Shown here one piece after another: positions 9,774 to 17,472 of a stretch of 42,528 nt of DNA. Within the stretch, counting starts at the first letter, position 1, and every line of letters begins with the position of its first letter. Both the position numbers and the translations under genes were made by a program. Under the pieces are notes generated by a model. That model was not told the origin of the DNA and made no database searches. It worked only from the letters and a program-made list of their open reading frames with translations. This DNA is from Pseudomonadota bacterium. GTDB lineage: Bacteria; Pseudomonadota; Alphaproteobacteria; Rhizobiales; Tepidamorphaceae. The stretch spans positions 1-42,528 of the forward strand of contig JAEWYT010000164.1 of assembly GCA_023458595.1 (NCBI GenBank). The letters are read 5' to 3'.

Positions 9774-10806
9774 CGTCCTCGCCCGGGAACAGGCCCATCT
9801 GCGGGGCGAACTCGCTGGGGGTGGCAAGGCCCAGGTGCTTGAAGGCGTGCGGGGTGAGGATGCGGCCGCGCGGGGTGCGCTGGATGAAGCCCTGCTGGAT
9901 CAGGAACGGCTCGATGATCTCCTCGATGGCGTCGCGCGGCTCCGACAGCGCCGCGGCGATCGTCTCGATCCCGACCGGCCCGCCGCCGAACTTGAGCGCG
10001 ACGGTGGAGAGATAGCGCCGGTCCATGGCGTCGAGGCCGCGCGCGTCGACCTCGAGCTCGGCGAGTGCCCTGTCGGCGATCGCCCGGTCTATGCCGCCAC
10101 CCTCCATGTGGGCGAAGTCGCGCACGCGCCGGAGCAGCCGGCCGGCCACGCGCGGTGTGCCGCGCGCCCGGCGGGCGATCTCCCGGGCGCCGTCGTCCTC
10201 GATGGAGATCCCCATCACCCGCGCCCCGCGCCGGACGATCTGCTCCAGTTCCTCGTCGGTGTAGAAATTGAGCCGCACCGGGATGCCGAACCGGTCGCGC
10301 AGCGGCGTCGTCAGCAGCCCCGTCCGCGTCGTCGCGCCGACGAGGGTAAACTTGGCGAGGTCGATCCGGACCGAGCGTGCGGCCGGCCCCTCGCCGATGA
10401 TCAGGTCGAGCTGGAAGTCCTCCATCGCCGGGTAGAGGATTTCCTCCACCGCCGGATTGAGCCGGTGGATCTCGTCGATGAAGAGCACATCGCGCTCTTC
10501 CAGGTTGGTGAGCAGTGCCGCGAGATCGCCGGCCTTGGCGATCACCGGGCCGGATGTGGCGCGGAAATTGACGCCGAGCTCGCGCGCGACGATCTGCGCG
10601 AGCGTCGTCTTGCCCAGTCCCGGCGGTCCGGCGAACAGCACATGATCGAGCGCCTCGCCCCGGTCCCGCGCCGCCTCGATGAAGACCCGCAGGTTCTGCC
10701 GCGCCTGCGCCTGCCCGACGAACTCCTCGAGCCGCTGCGGACGCAGCGACGCGTTTGCGTCCTCGTCGTCGAGGGTTTCTTGCGGGGCTACCAAGCGGTC
10801 GGTCAC
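9766..10806 (-). CDS. ruvB: Holliday junction helicase subunit RuvB
   Basis: AAA+ hexameric motor that drives branch migration of Holliday junctions with RuvA. The 346 aa show Walker A GPPGLGKT (60-67), Walker B VLFIDE (107-112), the sensor segment TLVGATTRTG and a C-terminal winged-helix domain. The start is GTG, overlapping the ruvA stop as GTGA, so the two are translationally coupled. The order ruvA-ruvB-ybgC-tol is standard in the order. Confidence 0.98.
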   Translation of the reverse strand: MTDRLVAPQETLDDEDANASLRPQRLEEFVGQAQARQNLRVFIEAARDRGEALDHVLFAGPPGLGKTTLAQIVARELGVNFRATSGPVIAKAGDLAALLTNLEERDVLFIDEIHRLNPAVEEILYPAMEDFQLDLIIGEGPAARSVRIDLAKFTLVGATTRTGLLTTPLRDRFGIPVRLNFYTDEELEQIVRRGARVMGISIEDDGAREIARRARGTPRVAGRLLRRVRDFAHMEGGGIDRAIADRALAELEVDARGLDAMDRRYLSTVALKFGGGPVGIETIAAALSEPRDAIEEIIEPFLIQQGFIQRTPRGRILTPHAFKHLGLATPSEFAPQMGLFPGEDDA

Positions 10807-11417
10807 CGTGACAATTCCTTAAGTCCCAGCCGGATCAGCGTTTCGGCGCTCGCGCCCTCGCCGGCACCCTTCAGCGCGGCGGCGACCGCCGCGCCGGCCT
10901 GGGCCTGACCGTAACCGAGATTGACGAGCGCCGACACCGCGTCCCGCGTCGGCGTCGCGACGCGGCCCTCCGCGAGGTCGCCGGAGACCTTGGCGAACTC
11001 CATGTCGCCGCCGACGAGCGGCGTCTTGTCGCGCAGTTCGGAGACGATGCGCTGCGCGACCTTCGGCCCGACGCCCGGCGCGCGGGCGACCATCGCCTTG
11101 TCCTGCATGGCGATCGCGTTGCCGAGTTCGGCTGTGCTCAGCGTGCCGAGAATGGCGAGCGCCACCCGCGAGCCGACGCCCTGCACGCTCTGCAACAGGC
11201 GGAACCAGCTCTTCTCGACCTCGCTCGAAAAGCCGTAGAGCCGGATCGCATCCTCGCGCATCACGGTCTCGACGTAGAGGACCGCCGGCTCGCCCGGCCG
11301 CCCGAGCGCGGCCAGCGTCCGCGTCGGGCAGGTCGCCAGATACCCGACCCCGCCGACGTCGACGATCACCCAGTCGTCCCCGTAGGAATCGACGATGCCC
11401 TTCAGCTTGCCGATCAT
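10803..11417 (-). CDS. ruvA: Holliday junction DNA-binding protein RuvA
   Basis: Binds four-way junctions as a tetramer and loads RuvB. The 204-aa protein has an N-terminal OB fold (MIGKLKGIVDSYGDDWVIVDVGGVGY, about 1-65), tandem helix-hairpin-helix motifs (QGVGSRVALAIL and PGVGPKVAQRI, about 75-140) and a C-terminal RuvB-binding domain III (about 155-204). Its ATG overlaps the stop of the upstream AbrB-like gene (ATGA), an unusual coupling for ruvA. Confidence 0.98.
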   Translation of the reverse strand: MIGKLKGIVDSYGDDWVIVDVGGVGYLATCPTRTLAALGRPGEPAVLYVETVMREDAIRLYGFSSEVEKSWFRLLQSVQGVGSRVALAILGTLSTAELGNAIAMQDKAMVARAPGVGPKVAQRIVSELRDKTPLVGGDMEFAKVSGDLAEGRVATPTRDAVSALVNLGYGQAQAGAAVAAALKGAGEGASAETLIRLGLKELSR

Positions 11418-11626
11418 GAACGGTTGCCGCCTTTCGGCGCAGGCTTCGAGGCGGCCGTCTGCGCCGGACCCAATGATTTTGGATTGTCGGGAGGTACCCG
11501 CTTACGAATGACGACGACGCCGTCTTCGAAGAAGAACTCGACGTCGGTGCCCGGCGTCATCCCGAAGCGTTCGCGCATGGCCTTTGGAATGGTCACGCGC
11601 CCCCTCGAAGTCACCCGCATCCGCAT
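11414..11626 (-). CDS. AbrB/MazE/SpoVT-type DNA-binding protein
   Basis: A 70-aa protein. Residues 1-43 form a swapped-hairpin AbrB domain (MRMRVTSRGRVTIPKAMRER, then GMTPGTDVEFFFEDGVVVIRK). The tail is Pro/Ala/Gly rich. The family includes transition-state regulators and antitoxins of MazEF/VapBC type. I chose the ATG at 11626, which has GGGAGG 7 nt upstream; an ATG two codons on is an alternative. Its stop overlaps the ruvA start, so it is translated with ruvA. No toxin gene (PIN or MazF) is adjacent. It and the next gene interrupt the usual ruvC-ruvA order, which suggests insertion. The target is unknown. Confidence 0.85.
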   Translation of the reverse strand: MRMRVTSRGRVTIPKAMRERFGMTPGTDVEFFFEDGVVVIRKRVPPDNPKSLGPAQTAASKPAPKGGNRS

Positions 11627-11731
11627 CGCCGCACCTCCCGGACCAAGGCGTAGCCGCCCGAGAGGGAACAAGTCAAGAACATCCTAGCTTACGGTTCTTC
11701 GACCATGCCCGCGAGCTGACACTCCCTCACG

Positions 11732-12085
11732 TCACCGCAACGATATGCAGACCCCACTAATCTGAGGCGGTCTGCTGATGTACACCGACCTCCGATCAAA
11801 AGATTGCAGCCGATAGAACGAACAGTTCGGCTTCTTCAGGCATTCTTGCCTACATTCGTCGACGAGCTCTCTGAAAAGAGCCGCTATTCCCCAAGGTGTT
11901 CGCGCCGTACGCCCCGTCTCTATCGAACGCCCCTCCAAAGCGAGACCCGGCGACGCCTGCTTGCAGGTCTCCTCGTCCCCCAGGGCAACGCCATTACGCG
12001 AAAAACAATAATCCACGGGATAGACGTACGGCATGTAGATCTGCGCGGCGAAGTAGGCAGTCGACAGTCCGAACAGCACCATCAA
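11732..12085 (-). CDS. hypothetical membrane-anchored protein, unknown
   Basis: A protein of about 117 aa that I do not recognise. It begins with a hydrophobic segment (MMVLFGLSTAYFAAQIYMPY) and continues as a polar domain with six cysteines (CF, CKQ, CRQEC, CSF, CIS), consistent with an exported, disulfide-bonded domain held by one N-terminal helix. The first codon is TTG with ATG directly after it; neither has a clear ribosome site. The hydrophobic segment continues upstream in the same frame (RIVTVL) as far as the ruvC stop, with no start codon, so the 5' end may be lost. Base composition is less GC-rich than that of its neighbours. It may be foreign or decaying. Confidence 0.55.
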   Translation of the reverse strand: MMVLFGLSTAYFAAQIYMPYVYPVDYCFSRNGVALGDEETCKQASPGLALEGRSIETGRTARTPWGIAALFRELVDECRQECLKKPNCSFYRLQSFDRRSVYISRPPQISGVCISLR

Positions 12086-12115
12086 GACCGTGACTATTCT
12101 GCGAGAGGCACAGCC

Positions 12116-12622
12116 TCACCCCGCCGCCGCAAGCACCCGCGAGGCCCGGTGATGCGCGTGCGTGATGGCGATCGCCAGCGCGTCGGCCGCATCGTCGGAG
12201 TCGACCTTGGCTTTTGGCAGCAGCACCGAGACCATCATGCGGATCTGCTTCTTGTCGCCGTGGCCGGCGCCGACGACGGTCTTCTTGACGAGGTTCGGCG
12301 CGTATTCGGCGACGTTCAGGCCGCGGGAGGCCGGCACCAGAAGGGCGATGCCGCGCGCCTGGCCGAGCTTCAGCGTGGCGGTCGCGTCGCGGTTGACGAA
12401 GGTCTGCTCGACGGCGGCTTCGTGCGGCACCTGGGCGTCGAGGACGGCGCAGAGCCCCTCGTGCAGCTGCAGTAGCCGCTCGGCAAGGCTCAGCTTGTCG
12501 TTGGAGGTGACGGAACCCGCGCCGACGAACGAGAGCGAGGTCCCTGCCATCTCGATGACGCCCCAGCCGGTGCGCCTGAGGCCCGGGTCGATACCGAGTA
12601 TCCGAATCGCCTGCCGCGTCAT
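12116..12622 (-). CDS. ruvC: Holliday junction resolvase RuvC
   Basis: Endonuclease that cuts Holliday junctions bound by RuvAB. The 168-aa protein shows the first catalytic aspartate in RILGIDPGLRRTGWGVIE (D11), the acidic residue in HEAAVEQTFVNRD, and the C-terminal pair in SDDAADALAIAITHAHH. Length is normal. No strong ribosome site precedes the ATG. It is separated from ruvA by about 700 bp holding two extra genes, whereas ruvC and ruvA are usually adjacent in related genomes. Confidence 0.97.
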   Translation of the reverse strand: MTRQAIRILGIDPGLRRTGWGVIEMAGTSLSFVGAGSVTSNDKLSLAERLLQLHEGLCAVLDAQVPHEAAVEQTFVNRDATATLKLGQARGIALLVPASRGLNVAEYAPNLVKKTVVGAGHGDKKQIRMMVSVLLPKAKVDSDDAADALAIAITHAHHRASRVLAAAG

Positions 12623-12720
12623 GGAGAAAGGTGTAGCGGCAGGAAGGCCGTGTGCCTAGCAAGCAGGGTCTCGCCGGAATCCGGGGGCGGGAATCCGAGG
12701 CGGCCTTCTCCCGCTTCTCC

Positions 12721-12795
12721 CATGCCACGCCCGGGCTTGACCCGGGCATCTCCCGCCACTCTCCCGGGATTGCCGCGTCGAGCCCGGCAATGACG
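12721..12795. repeat. Rhizobiales-type short palindromic repeat
   Basis: Two hairpins in tandem: GCCCGGG/CCCGGGC (12729-12735 and 12741-12747, loop CTTGA) and ATTGCCG/CGGCAAT (12769-12775 and 12785-12791). If translated on the minus strand it gives VIAGLDAAIPG and MPGSSPG, the familiar product of a dispersed repeat of alphaproteobacteria that is often mis-annotated as protein. It lies between divergent ruvC and the TSUP gene. Confidence 0.7.
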
Positions 12796-12878
12796 CCGGA
12801 AGAAGGACGCGCCTCGGTCGAACGCCCCTGCCCCGAATCGGCTATCGTTCGGCGAACCTCCCCATCGGCAGATCCCGG

Positions 12879-13622
12879 ATGACGTTCAACGCCTCGCTGA
12901 TCGCCGTGCTCGTCGCGGCGCTGGTCGCCGGCCTCGTGCGCGGCTTCTCCGGCTTCGGCGCGGCGCTGATCTTCATGCCGGTCGCCTCCGCCGCGATCGA
13001 CCCGCGGCTCGCCGCAGCGAGTTTCCTCGTCCTCGACGCGGTGCTGACCCTGCCGATGCTGTGGCGCGCGGTGCGTACCTGCCACTGGAATACCGGCGTG
13101 CCGGCGGCCGCCGGCGCGGTGGCGACGGTGCCGATCGGCGCCGCGATCCTCGCCCACGCCGAGCCGGTCGCGCTGCGCTGGGGTCTGTCGGCGCTGGTGC
13201 TGGTCCTGCTCGCGCTGCTGGCTTCGGGCCTGCGCTACGGCGGCGCGCCGCACCGGCTCGCCTCCGTCGGCGTCGGCAGTGTCGCCGGCGTCCTGAGCGG
13301 CATCGGCCAGGTTGCCGGGCCACCGGTCATCGCCTTCTGGGTCGCCGGCCCCTATCCCCCGCCGGTCATCCGCGCCAACCTGATGACGTTCTTCGCCATC
13401 ACCAGCGTCGCGAGCCTCCTCGCCTACGCCTGGAACGGCTTCTTCACGATGGAGACGCTGACGGTGATCGCGGTCTTCGCGCCGGTCTACGCGGTGGCGC
13501 TTTTCCTCGGCGCCCGCCTGTTCGGCAAGGCGCCCGAACGCTACTACCGCCGCCTCGCCTACGCCGTGATCGCACTCGCCGCGATCACGAGCCTGCCGGC
13601 GCTCGACGGGATATTGCGGTAG
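12879..13622 (+). CDS. TSUP (TauE/SafE) family membrane transporter
   Basis: A 247-aa polytopic protein with about seven or eight hydrophobic helices and the family pattern GLVRGFSGFGAAL near residues 18-31, repeated in part in the second half (GVLSGIGQVAGPPVIAFW). Members export sulfite, sulfoacetate or other organosulfonates, but the substrate cannot be read from the sequence and no sulfur-metabolism genes are adjacent. It stands alone on the plus strand inside an otherwise minus-strand block, converging with yebC 13 bp away, so it is probably a later insertion into a conserved cluster. Confidence 0.88.
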   Translation: MTFNASLIAVLVAALVAGLVRGFSGFGAALIFMPVASAAIDPRLAAASFLVLDAVLTLPMLWRAVRTCHWNTGVPAAAGAVATVPIGAAILAHAEPVALRWGLSALVLVLLALLASGLRYGGAPHRLASVGVGSVAGVLSGIGQVAGPPVIAFWVAGPYPPPVIRANLMTFFAITSVASLLAYAWNGFFTMETLTVIAVFAPVYAVALFLGARLFGKAPERYYRRLAYAVIALAAITSLPALDGILR

Positions 13623-13635
13623 TTCGCCCGCCTCC

Positions 13636-14385
13636 TCAGGCCGCCGTCAGGCGCGCCAGGACCTCGTCTGAAACCTCGAAGTTCGAGAAGACGTTCTGCA
13701 CGTCGTCGTCGTCCTCGAGCGCGGCGATCATCTTCATCAGCGATTCCGCCTTGCCCTCGTCGACCTGCGTGGTCGACTGCGGCTTCCAGACGACATTTAC
13801 CGATTCCGCCTCGCCGAGGCTCGCTTCCAGCGCCGACGATACGTCGCCGGTGTCCTCGAAGGCGCACAGGATCGTGTGGCCCTCGGCGTCGCTCTGCACG
13901 TCCTGGGCGCCGGCGTCGATCGCCGCTTCGAGCACCTTGTCGCCGTCGGCGACGGCGGCCGGGTAGTAGATCTCGCCGACCCTGTCGAACATGAACGACA
14001 CCGAGCCGGTCTCGCCCAGCGCCCCGCCCGCCTTGGTGAAGACGGAGCGCACCGCGCCGGCGGTGCGGTTGCGGTTGTCGGTCAGCGCCTCGACGATGAC
14101 GGCGACGCCGCCGGGTCCATAGCCCTCGTAGCGGATCTCCTCGTAGTTCTCGGCATCGCCGCCCGCCGCCTTCTTGATCGCCCGCTCGATGTTGTCCTTG
14201 GGCATCGACTGCGCCTTGGCGTTCTGCACCGCAAGCCTGAGCCGCGGGTTCATCGCCGGGTCGGGCAGGCCCATCTTCGCCGCGACCGTGATTTCCTTGG
14301 CGAGCTTGGAGAAGAGCTTCGAGCGGACCGCGTCCTGACGGCCCTTGCGATGCATAATGTTCTTGAACTGTGAATGACCAGCCAT
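13636..14385 (-). CDS. yebC: YebC/PmpR family protein (TACO1-like)
   Basis: 249 aa, full length. It starts MAGHSQFKNIMHRKGRQDAVRSKLF, the conserved N-terminus of the family, and contains the characteristic GYGPGGVAVIVEALTDNRNRT. Members have been described as transcription regulators and, more recently, as ribosome-associated factors that relieve stalling on proline-rich stretches. The ATG at 14385 begins the conserved sequence; upstream in-frame sequence is not family-like. It usually sits directly upstream of ruvC, and here the TSUP gene has come between them. Confidence 0.95.
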   Translation of the reverse strand: MAGHSQFKNIMHRKGRQDAVRSKLFSKLAKEITVAAKMGLPDPAMNPRLRLAVQNAKAQSMPKDNIERAIKKAAGGDAENYEEIRYEGYGPGGVAVIVEALTDNRNRTAGAVRSVFTKAGGALGETGSVSFMFDRVGEIYYPAAVADGDKVLEAAIDAGAQDVQSDAEGHTILCAFEDTGDVSSALEASLGEAESVNVVWKPQSTTQVDEGKAESLMKMIAALEDDDDVQNVFSNFEVSDEVLARLTAA

Positions 14386-14557
14386 GGCATGCCTCGATTG
14401 AGCGTCTGAAGCGGCCGGGACAGTCGGGGGAAAAGCTCGTTTTCGCCACGCCGGGCCTGCCGGCGGCCGCGCAATTCGCCCGCTTATAGGCCGGGCCGGG
14501 CCCAAAATCCACTGGGGCGATGGCCGGCGCCCGCCGATGCCTTCGAGCCCGGTTCCT

Positions 14558-14663
14558 CATCCCGGCCGCAACGAAGTGGAGAGCCGGGACCGGGAAGCCC
14601 TTGCGCCGCCGTGGCTCTCCGATCCCGGATCGCCTCCGGCCGTCCGCGATGACGTCCGGGATG
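14558..14663. repeat. dispersed palindromic repeat
   Basis: CATCCCGG (14558-14565) and CCGGGATG (14656-14663) form the outer arms. GGAGAGCC (14578-14585) and GGCTCTCC (14613-14620) form a perfect inner stem. This is the style of the CATCCCGG...CCGGGATGACG repeats scattered between Rhizobiales genes. It occupies most of the yebC to phosphoesterase gap (14386-14685), in which I see no gene. Confidence 0.6.
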
Positions 14664-14685
14664 ACGACCGGGAGACGGCGGTCCC

Positions 14686-15501
14686 TCACCAGTCCGGCAG
14701 CGTCTCCGCGAGATGCCCGCCGAGGCGCACCGGGGCGATCCGCCGGGCGAGACCCGTGCCGTCGTCGGTCTCGACCAGCACGCCGGAAAGCGAGGCCTCG
14801 CCCAGCGCCGGCTCGAAACGGCCCGACGGGATCTTGGTGAGGAACCGCCGCAGCGGCTCCTCCTTCTCCATGCCGATGATCGAATCGTAGTCGCCGCACA
14901 TGCCGACGTCGGTCATGTAGGCCGTGCCGTCGACGAGGACGCGGTAGTCCGACGTCGGCACATGGGTGTGGGTGCCGACGACGAGGCTCGCCCGCCCGTC
15001 GAGGAAATGGCCCATCGCCTGCTTCTCGCTGGTCGCCTCGGCGTGGAAGTCGACGACGATCGCGTCGGCGCCCTCGCCGAGCGGACAGGCGGCGAGCTCG
15101 CGCGCCAGCGCCGCGAACGGGTCCTCCAGCGTGTGCATGAAGACGAGGCCCATGGCGTTGACGACGAGCACGCGGGCTCCGCTGCGGGCCTCGAACAGGC
15201 CCGCCCCGCGCCCCGGTGTGCCTTGCGGGAAGTTGAGCGGTCTGAGCAGCGTCGGCGTGCGCTCGATGAAGACCAGCGCCTCGCGCTGGTCCCAGACGTG
15301 GTTGCCGGTGGTGACCACGTCCGCCCCGGCATCCATCAGCTCGCCGTGGATCGCTTCGGTTATGCCGAAGCCCCCGGCCGAATTCTCGCCGTTGACGACC
15401 ACGAAATCGGCCGAAAGCCGGCCGATCAGGTCGGGCAACCGGCCAAGGACGATGTCCCGGCCGGCCCGGCCGACCACGTCACCAAGAAAGAGCAGCCGCA
15501 C
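14686..15501 (-). CDS. TIGR00282 / YmdB-like metallophosphoesterase
   Basis: A 271-aa calcineurin-like phosphoesterase. Metal ligands are visible: D8 (FLGDVVG), E39 and N40 (NGENSAGG), H68 (TTGNHVW), the HAE of VDFHAEATSEK and the histidines of VGTHTHVPTSD. Bacillus YmdB hydrolyses 2',3'-cyclic nucleotides, and the cellular role in alphaproteobacteria is unclear. The start is GTG, supported by CGGAGG 5 nt upstream. It overlaps the 3' end of the cyclo-ligase gene by 23 bp, so the two are co-translated. Confidence 0.93.
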   Translation of the reverse strand: MRLLFLGDVVGRAGRDIVLGRLPDLIGRLSADFVVVNGENSAGGFGITEAIHGELMDAGADVVTTGNHVWDQREALVFIERTPTLLRPLNFPQGTPGRGAGLFEARSGARVLVVNAMGLVFMHTLEDPFAALARELAACPLGEGADAIVVDFHAEATSEKQAMGHFLDGRASLVVGTHTHVPTSDYRVLVDGTAYMTDVGMCGDYDSIIGMEKEEPLRRFLTKIPSGRFEPALGEASLSGVLVETDDGTGLARRIAPVRLGGHLAETLPDW

Positions 15502-16087
15502 GATTGCCTCCGATGCATTTCGCCAGGCCCCGCTCGGTCAGAACGAAGTCGACCGGCTGATCGTAACGATCGCGCGGCACCAGGCCTACCTCCTGGATCG
15601 CGAAGGCGAGCCCGATCGCGCAGATCCTGCGGTCCGCCCGCGCCTGGGCGAGCGAGCGGTCGTAGAAGCCGCCGCCGTAGCCGATCCGGTAGCCGAACCG
15701 GTCGAAGGCGAGCAAAGGCACGAGGAACACGGTCGGGTCCGCCTCCGGCGCCGAGGGCAGCGGCTCGCGGATGCCGAATTGGCCCCTGCCCGTCGGATCG
15801 CCGGGCTTCCAGCGGCGAAAGACGAGCGGCCGCCCCCGTCCGACGACCACCGGCAACGCCAGACGGCAGCCGCGGCGCACGAGCGCGGCGATCAGCGGGC
15901 CGGTGTTGAGCTCGTCGCCGAAGGTCGCGAAGCAGGAGACCGCGCCGCGCCCGGCAAGCGCGGCGATGTCCGGCGCCCACGCGGCGACGGCCTCCGCCGC
16001 CGCCCGCCGCTCCGCGCCGGGAACGCGCCGCCGCGCCGCCCGGGCCAACGCCCGCATGCGGGCCTTCTGGGCTTTTCGGTCGGTCAT
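15479..16087 (-). CDS. 5-formyltetrahydrofolate cyclo-ligase
   Basis: Converts 5-formyl-THF to 5,10-methenyl-THF using ATP. It has 202 aa. The N-terminal basic helix (RKAQKARMRALARAARRR) and the family signature IGYGGGFYDR near residues 145-154 are present. It lies directly downstream of the 6S RNA gene, the same ssrS to 5-FCL neighbourhood seen across proteobacteria. In E. coli the two are co-transcribed, which fits here because no promoter is evident between them. Confidence 0.95.
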   Translation of the reverse strand: MTDRKAQKARMRALARAARRRVPGAERRAAAEAVAAWAPDIAALAGRGAVSCFATFGDELNTGPLIAALVRRGCRLALPVVVGRGRPLVFRRWKPGDPTGRGQFGIREPLPSAPEADPTVFLVPLLAFDRFGYRIGYGGGFYDRSLAQARADRRICAIGLAFAIQEVGLVPRDRYDQPVDFVLTERGLAKCIGGNRAAALSW

Positions 16088-16122
16088 GCGGTGATCCGGG
16101 GGAGAATGGGGGAAAGGGAAAT

Positions 16123-16283
16123 GGCGAAGCCGCGCCGGCCGATGGAGAGCGTCGATCCCGGGAACCTACACAAGTAGGTGGGCGCCGTGTGAAAGAGCCC
16201 ACGGGCTCAACCAGGGACAGCTCCCTCGGAGATCGATAAGGCCCCGGGGAATTGTGCCTCCTGTCGCACCGGGCAGCCTCGCC
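16123..16283 (-). ncRNA. ssrS: 6S RNA
   Basis: Binds the RNA polymerase-sigma70 holoenzyme and mimics an open promoter, lowering transcription in stationary phase. The closing stem pairs GGCGAGGC (16283-16276) with GCTTCGCC (16130-16123). Inside lie the conserved alphaproteobacterial segments CCGGGGCCTTATCGATCTCC and CCCACCTACTTGTGTAGG followed by TTCCCGGGATCGACG. About 161 nt. It sits between zapA and the cyclo-ligase gene, its standard position. End points are inferred from the pairing and may be off by several bases. Confidence 0.85.
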
Positions 16284-16352
16284 GGATCGAATGTAGTTCG
16301 CGGGACGGGGCGTTACCAGATGGATAAATCCGGCAGGCGAGCCTATTCGCCC

Positions 16353-16733
16353 CTATTCGCCGGGCTGCCCGGCGCCGACGCCGTTCAGCGCCGCGGCGAG
16401 CCGCTCGATGCGGGCGGCGGCCTGGTCGAGCATCTCGGCGATCGAGTCCTGTGCCGACGACACCTTGTCGAGCACCGCCGAGCGGGCCTCCTTCAGGCCC
16501 TCCATCTCGGTTTCGAGCGCCTTGAGCCGCCGACGGGAATCGGCGAGCTCGTCGCCGAGCTCCATCGCCGCCATCACCATCAGGCGCATGTCGCCGACCT
16601 CGCCGAAGGTCGACTTGTAGGACTCGATCCGGCGGTCGATGTCGCGTGCAAGCTCGGCCAGGACCTGTTCCTGCCCGTCGTCGCACCCCATCCTGTACAC
16701 ACGGCCGTTAATCGAGACCGTCACTTGAGGCAT
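16353..16733 (-). CDS. zapA: cell division protein ZapA
   Basis: Promotes FtsZ protofilament bundling at the Z ring. The 126-aa protein has the N-terminal ZapA head (MPQVTVSINGRVYRMGCDDG then LARDIDRRI, about 1-50) and a long C-terminal coiled coil (about 65-118). The context supports the call: a DUF4164 coiled-coil gene upstream and 6S RNA downstream, as in other Rhizobiales. The C-terminus is somewhat longer than in E. coli ZapA. Confidence 0.95.
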   Translation of the reverse strand: MPQVTVSINGRVYRMGCDDGQEQVLAELARDIDRRIESYKSTFGEVGDMRLMVMAAMELGDELADSRRRLKALETEMEGLKEARSAVLDKVSSAQDSIAEMLDQAAARIERLAAALNGVGAGQPGE

Positions 16734-16792
16734 GGTACCCGCTCCGCCGTAAGCCCCCAGCCCGGCGTCCCCACCATCAGCACTCCCAACGC

Positions 16793-17080
16793 TCAGCCGG
16801 CCCGTTCGCCGTCGAGCAGGCCGCGAATGGACCCGATGGCCGACTCCAGCCTTTCCGAAACGTTCCTGTTCACCGATTCGAGCTGTGCCGAGCGCGCCCT
16901 GGACTTGTCCAGGTCCTGCGCCAGCCGCGAACGATCCTCGCTCAGGGTTCTGATCTCGGTTTCGAGCGCCACGACGCTCCGATCGGTCGCCTGGCGCCGG
17001 CGGATCGCTGCTTCCAGGGCGTCGAGCGCGCCGACGAACCGTCTTTGGGCGCGTTCCACGGGACTCGAATCGACGTTCAT
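16793..17080 (-). CDS. DUF4164 family coiled-coil protein
   Basis: A small 95-aa protein made almost entirely of helix, with heptads such as VVALETEIRTLSEDRSRLAQ (about 36-75). DUF4164 proteins sit next to zapA in Rhizobiales, and the pairing suggests a role near the divisome, although the function is unknown. It precedes zapA by 59 bp on the same strand. Confidence 0.85.
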   Translation of the reverse strand: MNVDSSPVERAQRRFVGALDALEAAIRRRQATDRSVVALETEIRTLSEDRSRLAQDLDKSRARSAQLESVNRNVSERLESAIGSIRGLLDGERAG

Positions 17081-17472
17081 GAATCCGCCTCCCCCTCCGC
17101 CGACCCGTGGCGCCGGTCGCAGCCCGACACGAAAGGAACCACTACCGCGATCGGGTCAGACGAACGGAATATCCAAAAGGCCAACGGATTAGCACGAAGA
17201 GATTAGGCATCGCTGCAAGCTGCGGTCAACCGCTCATCCCCACTTGTTTCGCCCCGTCGGCCCGGTTTGCGCCGGCTGCGGCCCGGCCATGTCCGCAAAC
17301 CCTTGCTTCCACCCGTCAATTGACTCGCCCCGACGAGGTGGTATTGATCGGCCCGCTTCGCGGGACCGGCGCTTTCGGGCCCGCAAATGGGGCGGCTCTC
17401 CCCTCCGGGGCGGGCCGGCCGATTCGTTCGTCGCGAAGCGCCCCCGCATCTGTGGTGACCCACCGGAACCGA
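17081..17472. other. divergent promoter region DUF4164 / tkt
   Basis: A 392-bp intergenic stretch between divergent genes with no supported coding frame. The plus-strand frame of tkt is open through it, but its translation is low-complexity and not transketolase-like. It should contain the promoters of the zapA and tkt units. A candidate tkt promoter is listed separately. I see no CbbR-type or other recognisable operator. Confidence 0.5.
17320..17347 (+). promoter_or_regulatory. possible tkt promoter
   Basis: TTGACT (17320-17325) and TATTGA (17342-17347) are separated by 16 nt, about 125 bp upstream of the tkt ATG. It fits a sigma70-type promoter moderately well. Inferred from sequence only. 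Confidence 0.35.

Noticed and set aside
11414..12085. Toxin-antitoxin module made of the AbrB-like gene and the hypothetical protein
   Set aside because: The partner is a membrane-anchored Cys-rich protein with no toxin motif, lies 105 bp away, and the AbrB gene is coupled to ruvA instead.
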